Assembly: GCA_035499575.1 (NCBI GenBank)
Contig: DATJYN010000150.1
Location: 1 to 33,585 of the forward strand
Length of the DNA stretch: 33,585 nucleotides
From: RBG-16-66-20 sp035499575
GTDB taxonomy: Bacteria; Pseudomonadota; Gammaproteobacteria; Burkholderiales; SG8-39
Direction: 5' to 3'
Under the pieces are notes generated by a model. The model was given only the letters and a program-made list of their open reading frames with translations. It was not told the origin of the DNA and did no database searches. Positions 27,485 through 33,585 of the stretch are shown here, piece after piece. The position numbers and the translations under genes are program-made. How positions within the stretch are numbered: position 1 is the stretch's first letter; the number at the start of each line of letters is the position of its first letter.

Positions 27485-27937
27485 TCATGGGGATGCCTGC
27501 GCCGGCTGGATGGTCTCATGCACGGCCTGGATCAAGCCCTCCTTGGTAAAGGGCTTGGTGAGGTAACGGTCGGAGCCGGCAAGGCGGCCGCGCGCACGGT
27601 CGAACACCCCGTCCTTGCTCGAGAGCATGATGACCGGCGTCGATTTCAGCTGCGCGTTCTGCTTGATGAGCGCGCAGGTCTGGTAGCCGTCGAGACGCGG
27701 CATCATGATATCGACGAAGATCACGCGCGGATGGTGATCGGTGATTTTGGCGAGCGCGTCGAAGCCGTCCTCGGCGAGCACCACGTCGAAGCCGGCCTGG
27801 CGCAGGAATATCTCCGCGCTACGCCGGATCGTATTGCTGTCGTCGATGACCAACACTTTGACAGCCTGATTCGCTACTTCGCCCACGGCGACGCCGCTCC
27901 CTCCGGTCGGACTACCCCTCGCCAGCCCCTCCTGCAT
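27485..27937 (-). CDS. pilG: Response regulator PilG
   Basis: A receiver-domain protein, 150 residues from the ATG at 27937. The pocket is Asp32-Asp33, the phosphoryl site Asp76 in FVDIMMPRLDGYQ, and the Lys is Lys128 in YLTKPF. The motif VIDDSNTIRRSAEIFL is PilG-like. The ATG has only a weak ribosome site, and the first 17 residues are low-complexity. A GTG at 27886 behind GGGAG gives a more usual 133-residue protein, so the start is uncertain. PilG receives phosphate from PilL and drives pilus extension; in Pseudomonas it also raises cAMP through an adenylate cyclase. It is the first gene of the seven-gene minus-strand operon. Confidence 0.92.
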   Translation of the reverse strand: MQEGLARGSPTGGSGVAVGEVANQAVKVLVIDDSNTIRRSAEIFLRQAGFDVVLAEDGFDALAKITDHHPRVIFVDIMMPRLDGYQTCALIKQNAQLKSTPVIMLSSKDGVFDRARGRLAGSDRYLTKPFTKEGLIQAVHETIQPAQASP

Positions 27938-27978
27938 TGCGAACCAACTGCTTTCTAGAACAAGGCCTTAATGCATTT

Positions 27979-28004
27979 GCTTCAACAATGATATACCTTG
28001 AAGC
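27979..28004. promoter_or_regulatory. Dyad symmetry in the pilG / peroxidase divergent interval
   Basis: GCTTCAA (27979-27985) is repeated as its reverse complement TTGAAGC (27998-28004) with a 12-base AT-rich spacer. A 7-base dyad with centre-to-centre distance near two helical turns fits a dimeric regulator site. It overlaps the candidate pilG -10 element. No known regulator can be named. Confidence 0.3.
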
Positions 28005-28019
28005 GGCCGGTAAAAGCAA
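27990..28019 (-). promoter_or_regulatory. Candidate promoter of the pil chemosensory operon
   Basis: On the minus strand TTGCTT (28014-28019) and TATATC (27990-27995) stand 18 bases apart, a weak sigma-70 pair (three and four matches). It is about 50 bases before the pilG ATG in an AT-rich part of the interval. This is the only promoter-like signal seen upstream of the operon. Confidence 0.3.
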
Positions 28020-28153
28020 GGCGTTGCGTCCTTATTCCGCAATGGCGAAAAAATTTTCTCGTCGACATAATTGCGCAAGGTTCGAGTGAACCGGACAGTA
28101 AAGGTCCTGCGCGCCCTGCAGGACAAGGCGATAAACAATTTCATGTCCTGACC

Positions 28154-28648
28154 ATGCCCGATTCGACTTCCCTCTACGCCATCACGGTAACCACCCTCGA
28201 AGGAAAGCCCGGGACGCTGGCGGACTACCGTGGCAAGGTGCTCCTGATCGTCAATGTCGCCAGCGCCTGCGGCTTCACGCCTCAGTACAGGGGCCTGGAG
28301 GCGCTGTACCGCCGCTACAAACCCGATGGCTTCGAAATTCTGGGTTTTCCCTGCAACCAGTTCGGCCACCAGGAGCCAGGCGACGCGGAGGAGATCCGGA
28401 AATTCTGTTCCCTCACTTACGACGTGACCTTCCCGCTTTTCGCGAAAGTCGAGGTGAATGGCGCGAACGCCCACCCGCTGTATGCGTTCCTGAAGGGAGA
28501 GCGCCCGGGCGTCCTCGGGTCCGAGCCCATCAAGTGGAACTTCACGAAGTTCCTCGTGGGCCGCGACGGGGCCGTGCTTGATCGCTACGCGCCTACGACC
28601 AGCCCTGAAGCGATGGAGAACGCCGTCCGCGCCGCCCTGAAGGCCTGA
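28154..28648 (+). CDS. Glutathione peroxidase family protein (Cys type)
   Basis: A 164-residue thiol peroxidase of the GPx family that reduces hydrogen peroxide or organic hydroperoxides. The active-site segment NVASACGFTPQY has Cys39 where animal enzymes have selenocysteine. FPCNQFGHQEPG with Gln73, and KWNFTKFLV with Trp128-Asn129, complete the tetrad. Cys85 in RKFCSLTYDV fits a resolving Cys, which in related non-animal enzymes means thioredoxin rather than glutathione is the reductant. The ATG at 28154 gives the family N-terminus; the frame upstream looks non-coding and no strong ribosome site is seen. It is followed by ohr 38 bases on and is divergent from pilG. Confidence 0.92.
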   Translation: MPDSTSLYAITVTTLEGKPGTLADYRGKVLLIVNVASACGFTPQYRGLEALYRRYKPDGFEILGFPCNQFGHQEPGDAEEIRKFCSLTYDVTFPLFAKVEVNGANAHPLYAFLKGERPGVLGSEPIKWNFTKFLVGRDGAVLDRYAPTTSPEAMENAVRAALKA

Positions 28649-28686
28649 CTGGCTTATATTTGCAGGAACCAAACCAAGGAGAACGT

Positions 28687-29124
28687 ATGGACACGATAAA
28701 ACCGCTGTTTACCGCGACTGCGAGCTGCACCGGCGGGCGCAACGGCCATACGCAGGCGGACGACGGCTCGGTAAGCGCCGATTTGTCGGTGCCGAAGGCC
28801 ATGGGCGGGCCGGGCAAGCCGAATACGACGACGCCCGAGCACCTGTTCGCCGCCGGCTATGCGGCCTGCTTCGGCGGCGCGCTGGATTTCGTCGCCAAAA
28901 AGCACAAGAAGGACGCGACCAAGGCGAAGATCAGCTGCGCGGTTTCCATCGGGCCGCGCGACGCGGGCGGCTTCGGCATCGCGGTGAAATTGCAGATCGA
29001 GGACAAGTCGCTGCCGCAGGCCGAACTGCAGTCGCTGGCGAACGAGGCGCACGAGCAGATCTGCCCGTACTCGCACGCCACGCGCAACAATGTGCCGGTC
29101 GAGGTAAAAGTCACAGGCGCCTAG
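28687..29124 (+). CDS. ohr: Organic hydroperoxide resistance protein Ohr
   Basis: A 145-residue OsmC/Ohr-family peroxidase. The two reactive cysteines are Cys61 (GYAACFGGAL) and Cys126 (QICPYSHATR). The partner residues Arg18 (TGGRNG) and Glu51 (TPEHLFAAG) are present, which separates Ohr from OsmC. Ohr reduces fatty acid and other organic hydroperoxides, usually with lipoyl proteins as electron source. An AAGGAGA ribosome site precedes the ATG at 28687. No ohrR-type repressor is encoded nearby. With the upstream peroxidase it forms a two-gene peroxide defence unit. Confidence 0.95.
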   Translation: MDTIKPLFTATASCTGGRNGHTQADDGSVSADLSVPKAMGGPGKPNTTTPEHLFAAGYAACFGGALDFVAKKHKKDATKAKISCAVSIGPRDAGGFGIAVKLQIEDKSLPQAELQSLANEAHEQICPYSHATRNNVPVEVKVTGA

Positions 29125-29133
29125 GCCGCGGAT

Positions 29134-31221
29134 TTAACCGCCGCGCAGCACGATCAGCGCGTCGAGCGCGATTGCGCCGCCGGGGCACGCGAGCAGCGGA
29201 TTGACGTCGATTTCCTCGACCTGGTCCGCATGGTCGGCGGCAAACTCCGAGATGCGCGCGACCGCCTCGCACACGGCGTCCAGGTCGGCCGGTGGCGAGC
29301 CGCGGTAGCCCCGCAACAGCTTGAAGCCGCGCAGGCTTTCCAGCATCCGTCGCGCTTCCATCTTGCCGACCGGCGCGAGCGCGAGCGCCGTGTCGCGCAG
29401 GATTTCCACCAGCACCCCGCCCAAGCCGACGAGCAGCACTGGGCCGCACTGGGGATCCCGCTTCACGCCGACCACGAGTTCCACGCCGCCCTTCAACATC
29501 GACTGCACGAGAAAGCCGTCCCTTGCAGCCTTCATTGCACCGCAGGCCGCCCGAACGTCTTCCGCGTTTTGCAGGTTCAGCTTCACCGCGCCCGCTTCAG
29601 TCTTGTGCTCGATGTCGCCGTCGGCCTTGAGCACCACAGGGTAGCCGAGCGCGGCGGCGGCAACGACGGCCTCGTCCGCGTTCTTCGCCAGGCGCTCGGG
29701 GGCGGATTGGATGCCGTATTTTCCGAGAACGGCTTTTGCTTCTCTTTCCCCAAGGACTTTTTTTCCGGAAGGAAGCAAATCACCGATTTTCGTCGTCACC
29801 CTTGCTTCGGGAATTCTGCCTTCGTGCCAGCGCTGCCAGGCAGCGATGGCGGCATAGCAGCGGTCCATGGAGCGGAAGAAGCTGACCCTGTCATCCGACT
29901 CATAGGCCTCGGAACCCGGCCCCTGCAGCCACTCCGATACCCAGACCACCGAGATCGGTTTCGGCTGCGAGCGCGCCAGCCGGGCGATGTCCAGGGCGCG
30001 CTTGTTGCCGGTTTCGCGCGAGGAGACGCTCATGGCGCACAACAGCACGCCGTAGTGCGGATCGTCGAGCAGCGCCTGGCAGCACTTGTTGTAGGACTCG
30101 GGCACGCTCAGCACCTGCCCGGTCGGGTCGCAGGGATTGCGCGCGGCGCCGAATTCCGGAACGACGCTGCGCAGCACTGCAGTCGTCGCATCGATGGGCT
30201 GCGGCATCGGCACGCCGTGGCGCTCCGCCATGTCGGCAGCCATGATGCCGGCGCCGCCGGAACCCGAGACCACGGCGACGCCGCGCGCGAGCGGCTTGCC
30301 GGCCGAAGCGAAGAATTTGGCGTATTCCACCAGCGCTTCGTAGTTGTCCACGGCGACAAAGCCGGCGCGCTCGAAGAGTGCGCGGAACGCTGCGCCCGAT
30401 CCGGCCAGCGAACCGGTATGCGAACGCGCGGCGGCAGCGCCGTCCTCGCTGATGCCCAGCTTGTAGACGATCACCGGCTTGCCGGCTGCGCGAGCGCGCT
30501 CGCCTGCTTCCAGCAAGCGCCGCGCCTCCGGCACGCCCTCGAACAGGCAGGCGATTGCGCGCACGCCGGGGTCCTCAGCCATCGCGCCGATCAGGTCGGC
30601 GACATCGACATCGCAGGAATTGCCGACGGAGAAGAAGTAGCTGTAGCCGAGGCCCCGCTCGGCGGCCTGCGCGAGGCAGTAGCCGAGCGCGCCGGACTGG
30701 CTGACGAAAGCGATCGGCCCGACGCGGCGCGGCATCTTCGAATATTCGGGAATGAAGCTGACACCGACGCCGAGCGCATGGTTCACCAAGCCCATGCAAT
30801 TCGGACCGAGCATCGGCATGCGCGCCGCCTGCGCGATGGCGGCAAGGCGGCGCTGTTCCGCCGCTCCCTCTTCCCGCGCCATCTCGCCGTAGCCTGAGGC
30901 ATACACCACCACGCCGCCAGCCCCCGCCGCTGCCGCTTCTTTCAGTGCCGCCTCGACGCCTTCGCGCGGTACGACCAGCGCTACCAGGTCGGGCTTGCCG
31001 GGCAGCGAGGCTAGCGAGGGATAGCAGGCATGCTCGCCGATCTTCGGATACTTGGCGTTCACCGGCCATATCGCGCCGCGGAAATTGGCGAGGTTCTCCA
31101 GCGTGCGCAGGCCGAAGGAGCCTGCGCGCGGCGAAGCACCGACGATGGCGATGGATTTCGGCGCGATCAGGCGCTCGACCTGCGCGCGCGTGTAAATCGG
31201 TCGTTGGGTTGTTGCTAACAT
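29134..31221 (-). CDS. ADP-forming acetyl-/acyl-CoA synthetase, fused alpha-beta type
   Basis: A 695-residue protein with the two halves of NDP-forming acyl-CoA synthetases. Residues about 13-455 hold the CoA-binding and succinyl-CoA-synthetase-like domains: PKSIAIVGASPRAGSFG, FVSQSGALGY, and the phosphohistidine His268 in ARSHTGSLAG. From about residue 480 is an ATP-grasp domain with SGKKVLGEREAKAVLGKYGI, YPVVLKADGDIEHKTEAGAV and a C-terminal EEIDVNPLL. It links an organic acid, CoA and ATP, or runs in reverse to make ATP. Such proteins in proteobacteria often serve aromatic or branched acid metabolism. The ATG at 31221 has no clear ribosome site. It is divergent from the SDR gene with only 26 bases between starts. 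Confidence 0.93.
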   Translation of the reverse strand: MLATTQRPIYTRAQVERLIAPKSIAIVGASPRAGSFGLRTLENLANFRGAIWPVNAKYPKIGEHACYPSLASLPGKPDLVALVVPREGVEAALKEAAAAGAGGVVVYASGYGEMAREEGAAEQRRLAAIAQAARMPMLGPNCMGLVNHALGVGVSFIPEYSKMPRRVGPIAFVSQSGALGYCLAQAAERGLGYSYFFSVGNSCDVDVADLIGAMAEDPGVRAIACLFEGVPEARRLLEAGERARAAGKPVIVYKLGISEDGAAAARSHTGSLAGSGAAFRALFERAGFVAVDNYEALVEYAKFFASAGKPLARGVAVVSGSGGAGIMAADMAERHGVPMPQPIDATTAVLRSVVPEFGAARNPCDPTGQVLSVPESYNKCCQALLDDPHYGVLLCAMSVSSRETGNKRALDIARLARSQPKPISVVWVSEWLQGPGSEAYESDDRVSFFRSMDRCYAAIAAWQRWHEGRIPEARVTTKIGDLLPSGKKVLGEREAKAVLGKYGIQSAPERLAKNADEAVVAAAALGYPVVLKADGDIEHKTEAGAVKLNLQNAEDVRAACGAMKAARDGFLVQSMLKGGVELVVGVKRDPQCGPVLLVGLGGVLVEILRDTALALAPVGKMEARRMLESLRGFKLLRGYRGSPPADLDAVCEAVARISEFAADHADQVEEIDVNPLLACPGGAIALDALIVLRGG

Positions 31222-31247
31222 GGAGGCTGCATACTAGGGGAGCGGGC

Positions 31248-32024
31248 ATGAGTGTCAAGAAGCTTTTCGACCTGGGCGGCCGCGTCGCCGTCGTCACCGG
31301 CGGGTCGCGCGGGCTCGGGCTGCAGATGGCCGAAGCGCTCGGAGAAATGGGCGCGCGAATCGCGCTCACCGCGCGCAAGCGGGACGAACTGGATGGCGCG
31401 GTTGCCGCGCTGGCGAAGCAGAAAATCGAAGCGTCGGCCTGGGCCTGCGACATCGGCCGTCGCGAAGCCATCGCGCCCGTCGCCGAGGCGATCCTGAAGA
31501 AGTACGGCAAGGTGGACATCCTGGTGAACAACGCCGGCGCCACCTGGGGTTCGCCCGCCGAGGATCATCCGCTCGAGGCCTGGGACAAGCTGGTCAACGT
31601 GAATCTCTCCGGCATGTTCGTGCTCACGCAATTGATCGCCAAGCGCTCGATGATCCCCGCGAAGAAGGGGCGCGTCATCAACATCGCGTCGGTGAACGGC
31701 GTGCAGGCCAACGACCCGCGCTTGGTGCGCACCGCAGCCTACGTCGCCACCAAGCATGGCGTAGTCGGTCTGACGCGCCAGCTCGCGGCCGAATGGGGCC
31801 GTTACGGCATCACGGTGAATGCCATCTGTCCCGGCTTCTTTCCGTCGAAGATGACCAAGGCCACGCTTGGCAAGGACCTGCAGATGATCATCGACGCCAC
31901 GCCCGGCGGGCGCGTCGGCAACGACGAGGACCTGAAGGGCGCGACGGTGCTGCTCGCCTCGGACGCCGGCGCGCACATCACCGGCCAGGCGCTGGTCGTG
32001 GACGGCGGCGCGACCATCATATGA
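31248..32024 (+). CDS. Short-chain dehydrogenase/reductase
   Basis: A 258-residue classical SDR. The cofactor motif TGGSRGLG is at 17-24, NNAG at 94-97, and the catalytic set is Ser148 (NIASVNG), Tyr165 and Lys169 (YVATK). The C-terminus ITGQALVVDGGATII is typical. Residues after the second strand (TARKRDEL) suggest NADPH rather than NADH. SDRs of this type reduce 3-ketoacyl chains or oxidise alcohols; the substrate is not visible. A GGGGAG ribosome site precedes the ATG at 31248. The stop overlaps the thioesterase start (ATGA), and an acyl-CoA synthetase is divergent, so an acyl-CoA substrate is plausible. Confidence 0.93.
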   Translation: MSVKKLFDLGGRVAVVTGGSRGLGLQMAEALGEMGARIALTARKRDELDGAVAALAKQKIEASAWACDIGRREAIAPVAEAILKKYGKVDILVNNAGATWGSPAEDHPLEAWDKLVNVNLSGMFVLTQLIAKRSMIPAKKGRVINIASVNGVQANDPRLVRTAAYVATKHGVVGLTRQLAAEWGRYGITVNAICPGFFPSKMTKATLGKDLQMIIDATPGGRVGNDEDLKGATVLLASDAGAHITGQALVVDGGATII

Positions 32025-32428
32025 GCGGCGTGCCCGAGGAGACCTACCAGTTTACGAAGAACATCCCGTTCTCCGAACACCTGGGCATCAAGGTCGATTC
32101 GCTGGAAAAAGGCGTCGCGCGCCTGTCGATGCAGGTCAGGCCCGAGTTCATGACCAGCTGGGGCACCGCGCACGGCGGCTCGATCCTGTCGCTGCTCGAC
32201 ATCACCCTTTCGATGACGGCTCGCACGCTCTACGACCCGCCGCGCTCGATCATGACGATCGACCTCAGCACGCAGTTCATCAGCACCGCCACAGGCGTGC
32301 TCAAGGCGGAGGGACGCGTGATGAAGGCCGGCCAGAGCACGATCTTCTGCGAGGGCGAGGCGCGCGACGAAAAAGGCGAACTGGTCGCCAAGGCAATAGG
32401 CACCTTCCGCGCGATCACTCCGAAGTAG
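32021..32428 (+). CDS. PaaI-like hotdog-fold acyl-CoA thioesterase
   Basis: A 135-residue hotdog-fold protein. The central motif SWGTAHGGSILSLLD (His51, Asp60) is that of PaaI/YbgC-type thioesterases, which hydrolyse acyl- or aryl-CoA to the free acid. Strands with MTIDLSTQFISTATGVLKAE and a QSTIFCEGEARDEKG segment complete the fold. Length is normal. The start overlaps the SDR stop by four bases, so the two are co-translated. It ends two bases from the convergent MFS gene. Together with the SDR and the divergent acyl-CoA synthetase it could manage a CoA-bound intermediate, but the pathway is not identifiable. Confidence 0.9.
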   Translation: MSGVPEETYQFTKNIPFSEHLGIKVDSLEKGVARLSMQVRPEFMTSWGTAHGGSILSLLDITLSMTARTLYDPPRSIMTIDLSTQFISTATGVLKAEGRVMKAGQSTIFCEGEARDEKGELVAKAIGTFRAITPK

Positions 32429-32430
32429 CG

Positions 32431-33585
32431 CTAGGCCGGGCGCTGCTGCGTGAACAACCCGCGCCCGCTCCAGAGCCAGGCAAGCCCGGACAGCTGTACT
32501 GCCCACAACAACCGCAGCGCCCAAGCGTAGCCCTCGGGCGCATAGCCGGTGGCGGAAGGCGGCCAGAGGTTGAGCACCGCACCGACCGCCCACTGGCCGC
32601 TGAACATGCCGACAAAGACGGCAACGTTCAGGGCGCTGTTCACGCGCCCCGCCATTTCCTTGGGATAGCGCCGTGAAAAAATCGCATACGACAGCACTAC
32701 CGCGGTAGCGCCACTGAAAAAAACACACCACAACAACAGCGCTCCGGTACGCACGCCGAGCGCGAGCAGCGCAAGACTGACCGAAGCCGTCGCAACGCCG
32801 CCGGCGAGCAGCGGCAGCGTGCTGCGCCCGCGCCGCTCCAATCCGTCGGCCAAGCGGCCAAAACCCAGGTAGCCGGCCAGCATCACGACGTTGAACGCGA
32901 GCAGCGCGCGCGCCACCTCCGCCTGGCTGTAGCCGGCCACGTCGCGCAGCCAGGTGGCCACCCAGAGCGTCGCCAGCGATACCGCGGCGAGCTGGCTCGC
33001 GCCGATGCATAGCGCCATGCGCCAGAAGGCGGGATCGCGCGCGAGCGCGGCGTATTCGCGCAACTGCAGCGCGAGCGATGCGTTGGACGCGCCGCGCCGC
33101 ACCGGAGTCTTCTCCGGCACCACGAAGAAAAGCACCAGGCTGACGAGCACCGTCAGCCCGATCACTCCGTGGAGCACTTCCCGCCAAAGGAGCACGCGCA
33201 GCACGACTTCCAGCGGCACCGTCACCATGATCGCCCCCAGGATTCCCGAGGCGAAGGCGATGCCGTTCATGGTCGCCAGGCGCTCCAGCGGATGCCACAG
33301 CGCGAAAGCGGAGAACGACGACATCAGGCAGCCCGACACGCCCAGGCCGATCAGCGCACGCGCCAGCGTCAATTGCAAGATCGACGGCGCGAGCGTGAAC
33401 CACAGGCCGCCGCCGGCCGCGACCATCAGCAGGGTGCCGTTGACACGGCGCGGACCATAGCGATCGAGCAGCAAGCCGAGCGGCAGCTGGAACAGAGCGA
33501 AAGCGAAGAAATAAATCCCCGAAAGGAAGCCGAGGCCGGCGGCCGACAGCCCGAACTCGCGCGCGAGTTCCGGCCCGATGATGGC
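32431..33585 (-). CDS. MFS transporter, 5' end missing
   Basis: The frame is open to the end of the window, so the N-terminus lies outside; an internal ATG at 33474 is not the start. The visible 384 residues form about eleven hydrophobic segments. The MFS motif LPLGLLLDRYGPRR between helices two and three is seen near the 5' edge, and the pattern repeats in the second half near GFGRLADGLERRGRS. Major facilitator proteins move small solutes by proton or substrate gradients; this one most resembles the general nitrate/sugar-phosphate/oxalate-like MFS groups, but I cannot name the substrate. The C-terminus ends SGRGLFTQQRPA. It is convergent with the thioesterase gene, leaving two bases between them. 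Confidence 0.9.
   Translation of the reverse strand, partial: AIIGPELAREFGLSAAGLGFLSGIYFFAFALFQLPLGLLLDRYGPRRVNGTLLMVAAGGGLWFTLAPSILQLTLARALIGLGVSGCLMSSFSAFALWHPLERLATMNGIAFASGILGAIMVTVPLEVVLRVLLWREVLHGVIGLTVLVSLVLFFVVPEKTPVRRGASNASLALQLREYAALARDPAFWRMALCIGASQLAAVSLATLWVATWLRDVAGYSQAEVARALLAFNVVMLAGYLGFGRLADGLERRGRSTLPLLAGGVATASVSLALLALGVRTGALLLWCVFFSGATAVVLSYAIFSRRYPKEMAGRVNSALNVAVFVGMFSGQWAVGAVLNLWPPSATGYAPEGYAWALRLLWAVQLSGLAWLWSGRGLFTQQRPA

Noticed and set aside
27998..28153. Upstream in-frame extension of the glutathione peroxidase from 27998
   Set aside because: The extra 52 residues have no similarity to the family N-terminus, no ribosome site and non-coding base composition; ATG 28154 fits the family.

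Overview
This 33.6 kb window is GC-rich, gene-dense chromosome, most like a betaproteobacterium (Burkholderiales or relatives). That placement is an inference from gene content: an intact pilGHI-J-L pilus chemosensory cluster, a LivKHMGF-type transporter, many acyl-CoA genes and an LplT/PlsC fusion. I see no rRNA, tRNA, CRISPR, insertion sequence or phage gene. The longest stretch without a gene is 27938-28153 (216 bases), so no gap exceeds 300 bases.

Layout. (1) 1-4666, plus strand: a branched-chain amino acid (HAAT) ABC transporter: substrate-binding protein (5' end outside the window), two permeases and two ATPases. An apparent hairpin/T-tract lies directly before the first permease start. 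The second ATPase has Arg in place of the Walker A Lys. (2) 4670-8764, minus strand: an apparent operon of an EamA-type exporter, a PccB-like carboxyltransferase subunit, an unknown 89-aa protein, an aspartate dehydrogenase-like protein and an unknown 131-aa protein. (3) 8841-12105, plus strand: an enoyl-CoA hydratase/3-hydroxyacyl-CoA dehydrogenase fusion and an overlapping thiolase, i.e. a beta-oxidation pair. It is followed by a convergent zinc alcohol dehydrogenase and an MFS-acyltransferase fusion (minus), then an aldehyde dehydrogenase and a MAPEG protein (plus). (4) 17064-27937, minus strand: pilG, pilH, pilI, a periplasmic substrate-binding protein, pilJ, pilL and a Ser/Thr kinase with a C-terminal cyclic-nucleotide-binding-like domain, all tightly packed. 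(5) 28154-29124, plus strand: a Cys glutathione peroxidase and Ohr, two peroxide-detoxifying enzymes. (6) 29134-33585: an ADP-forming acyl-CoA synthetase (minus), divergent from an SDR and a PaaI-like thioesterase (plus), and a convergent MFS transporter cut by the window end.

How they fit together. Much of the window serves uptake and breakdown of amino or organic acids through CoA thioesters (transporter, carboxyltransferase, hydratase/dehydrogenase, thiolase, alcohol and aldehyde dehydrogenases, acyl-CoA synthetase, thioesterase). The most unusual part is the pilus chemosensory operon. An orphan HAAT-family binding protein sits between the CheW-like and receptor genes, and a kinase/cNMP-domain protein overlaps the 3' end of the CheA-like gene. 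This suggests, as an inference only, a twitching-motility pathway in which a small-molecule binding protein feeds the PilJ receptor and a cyclic-nucleotide-linked Ser/Thr kinase is an added output or modulator.
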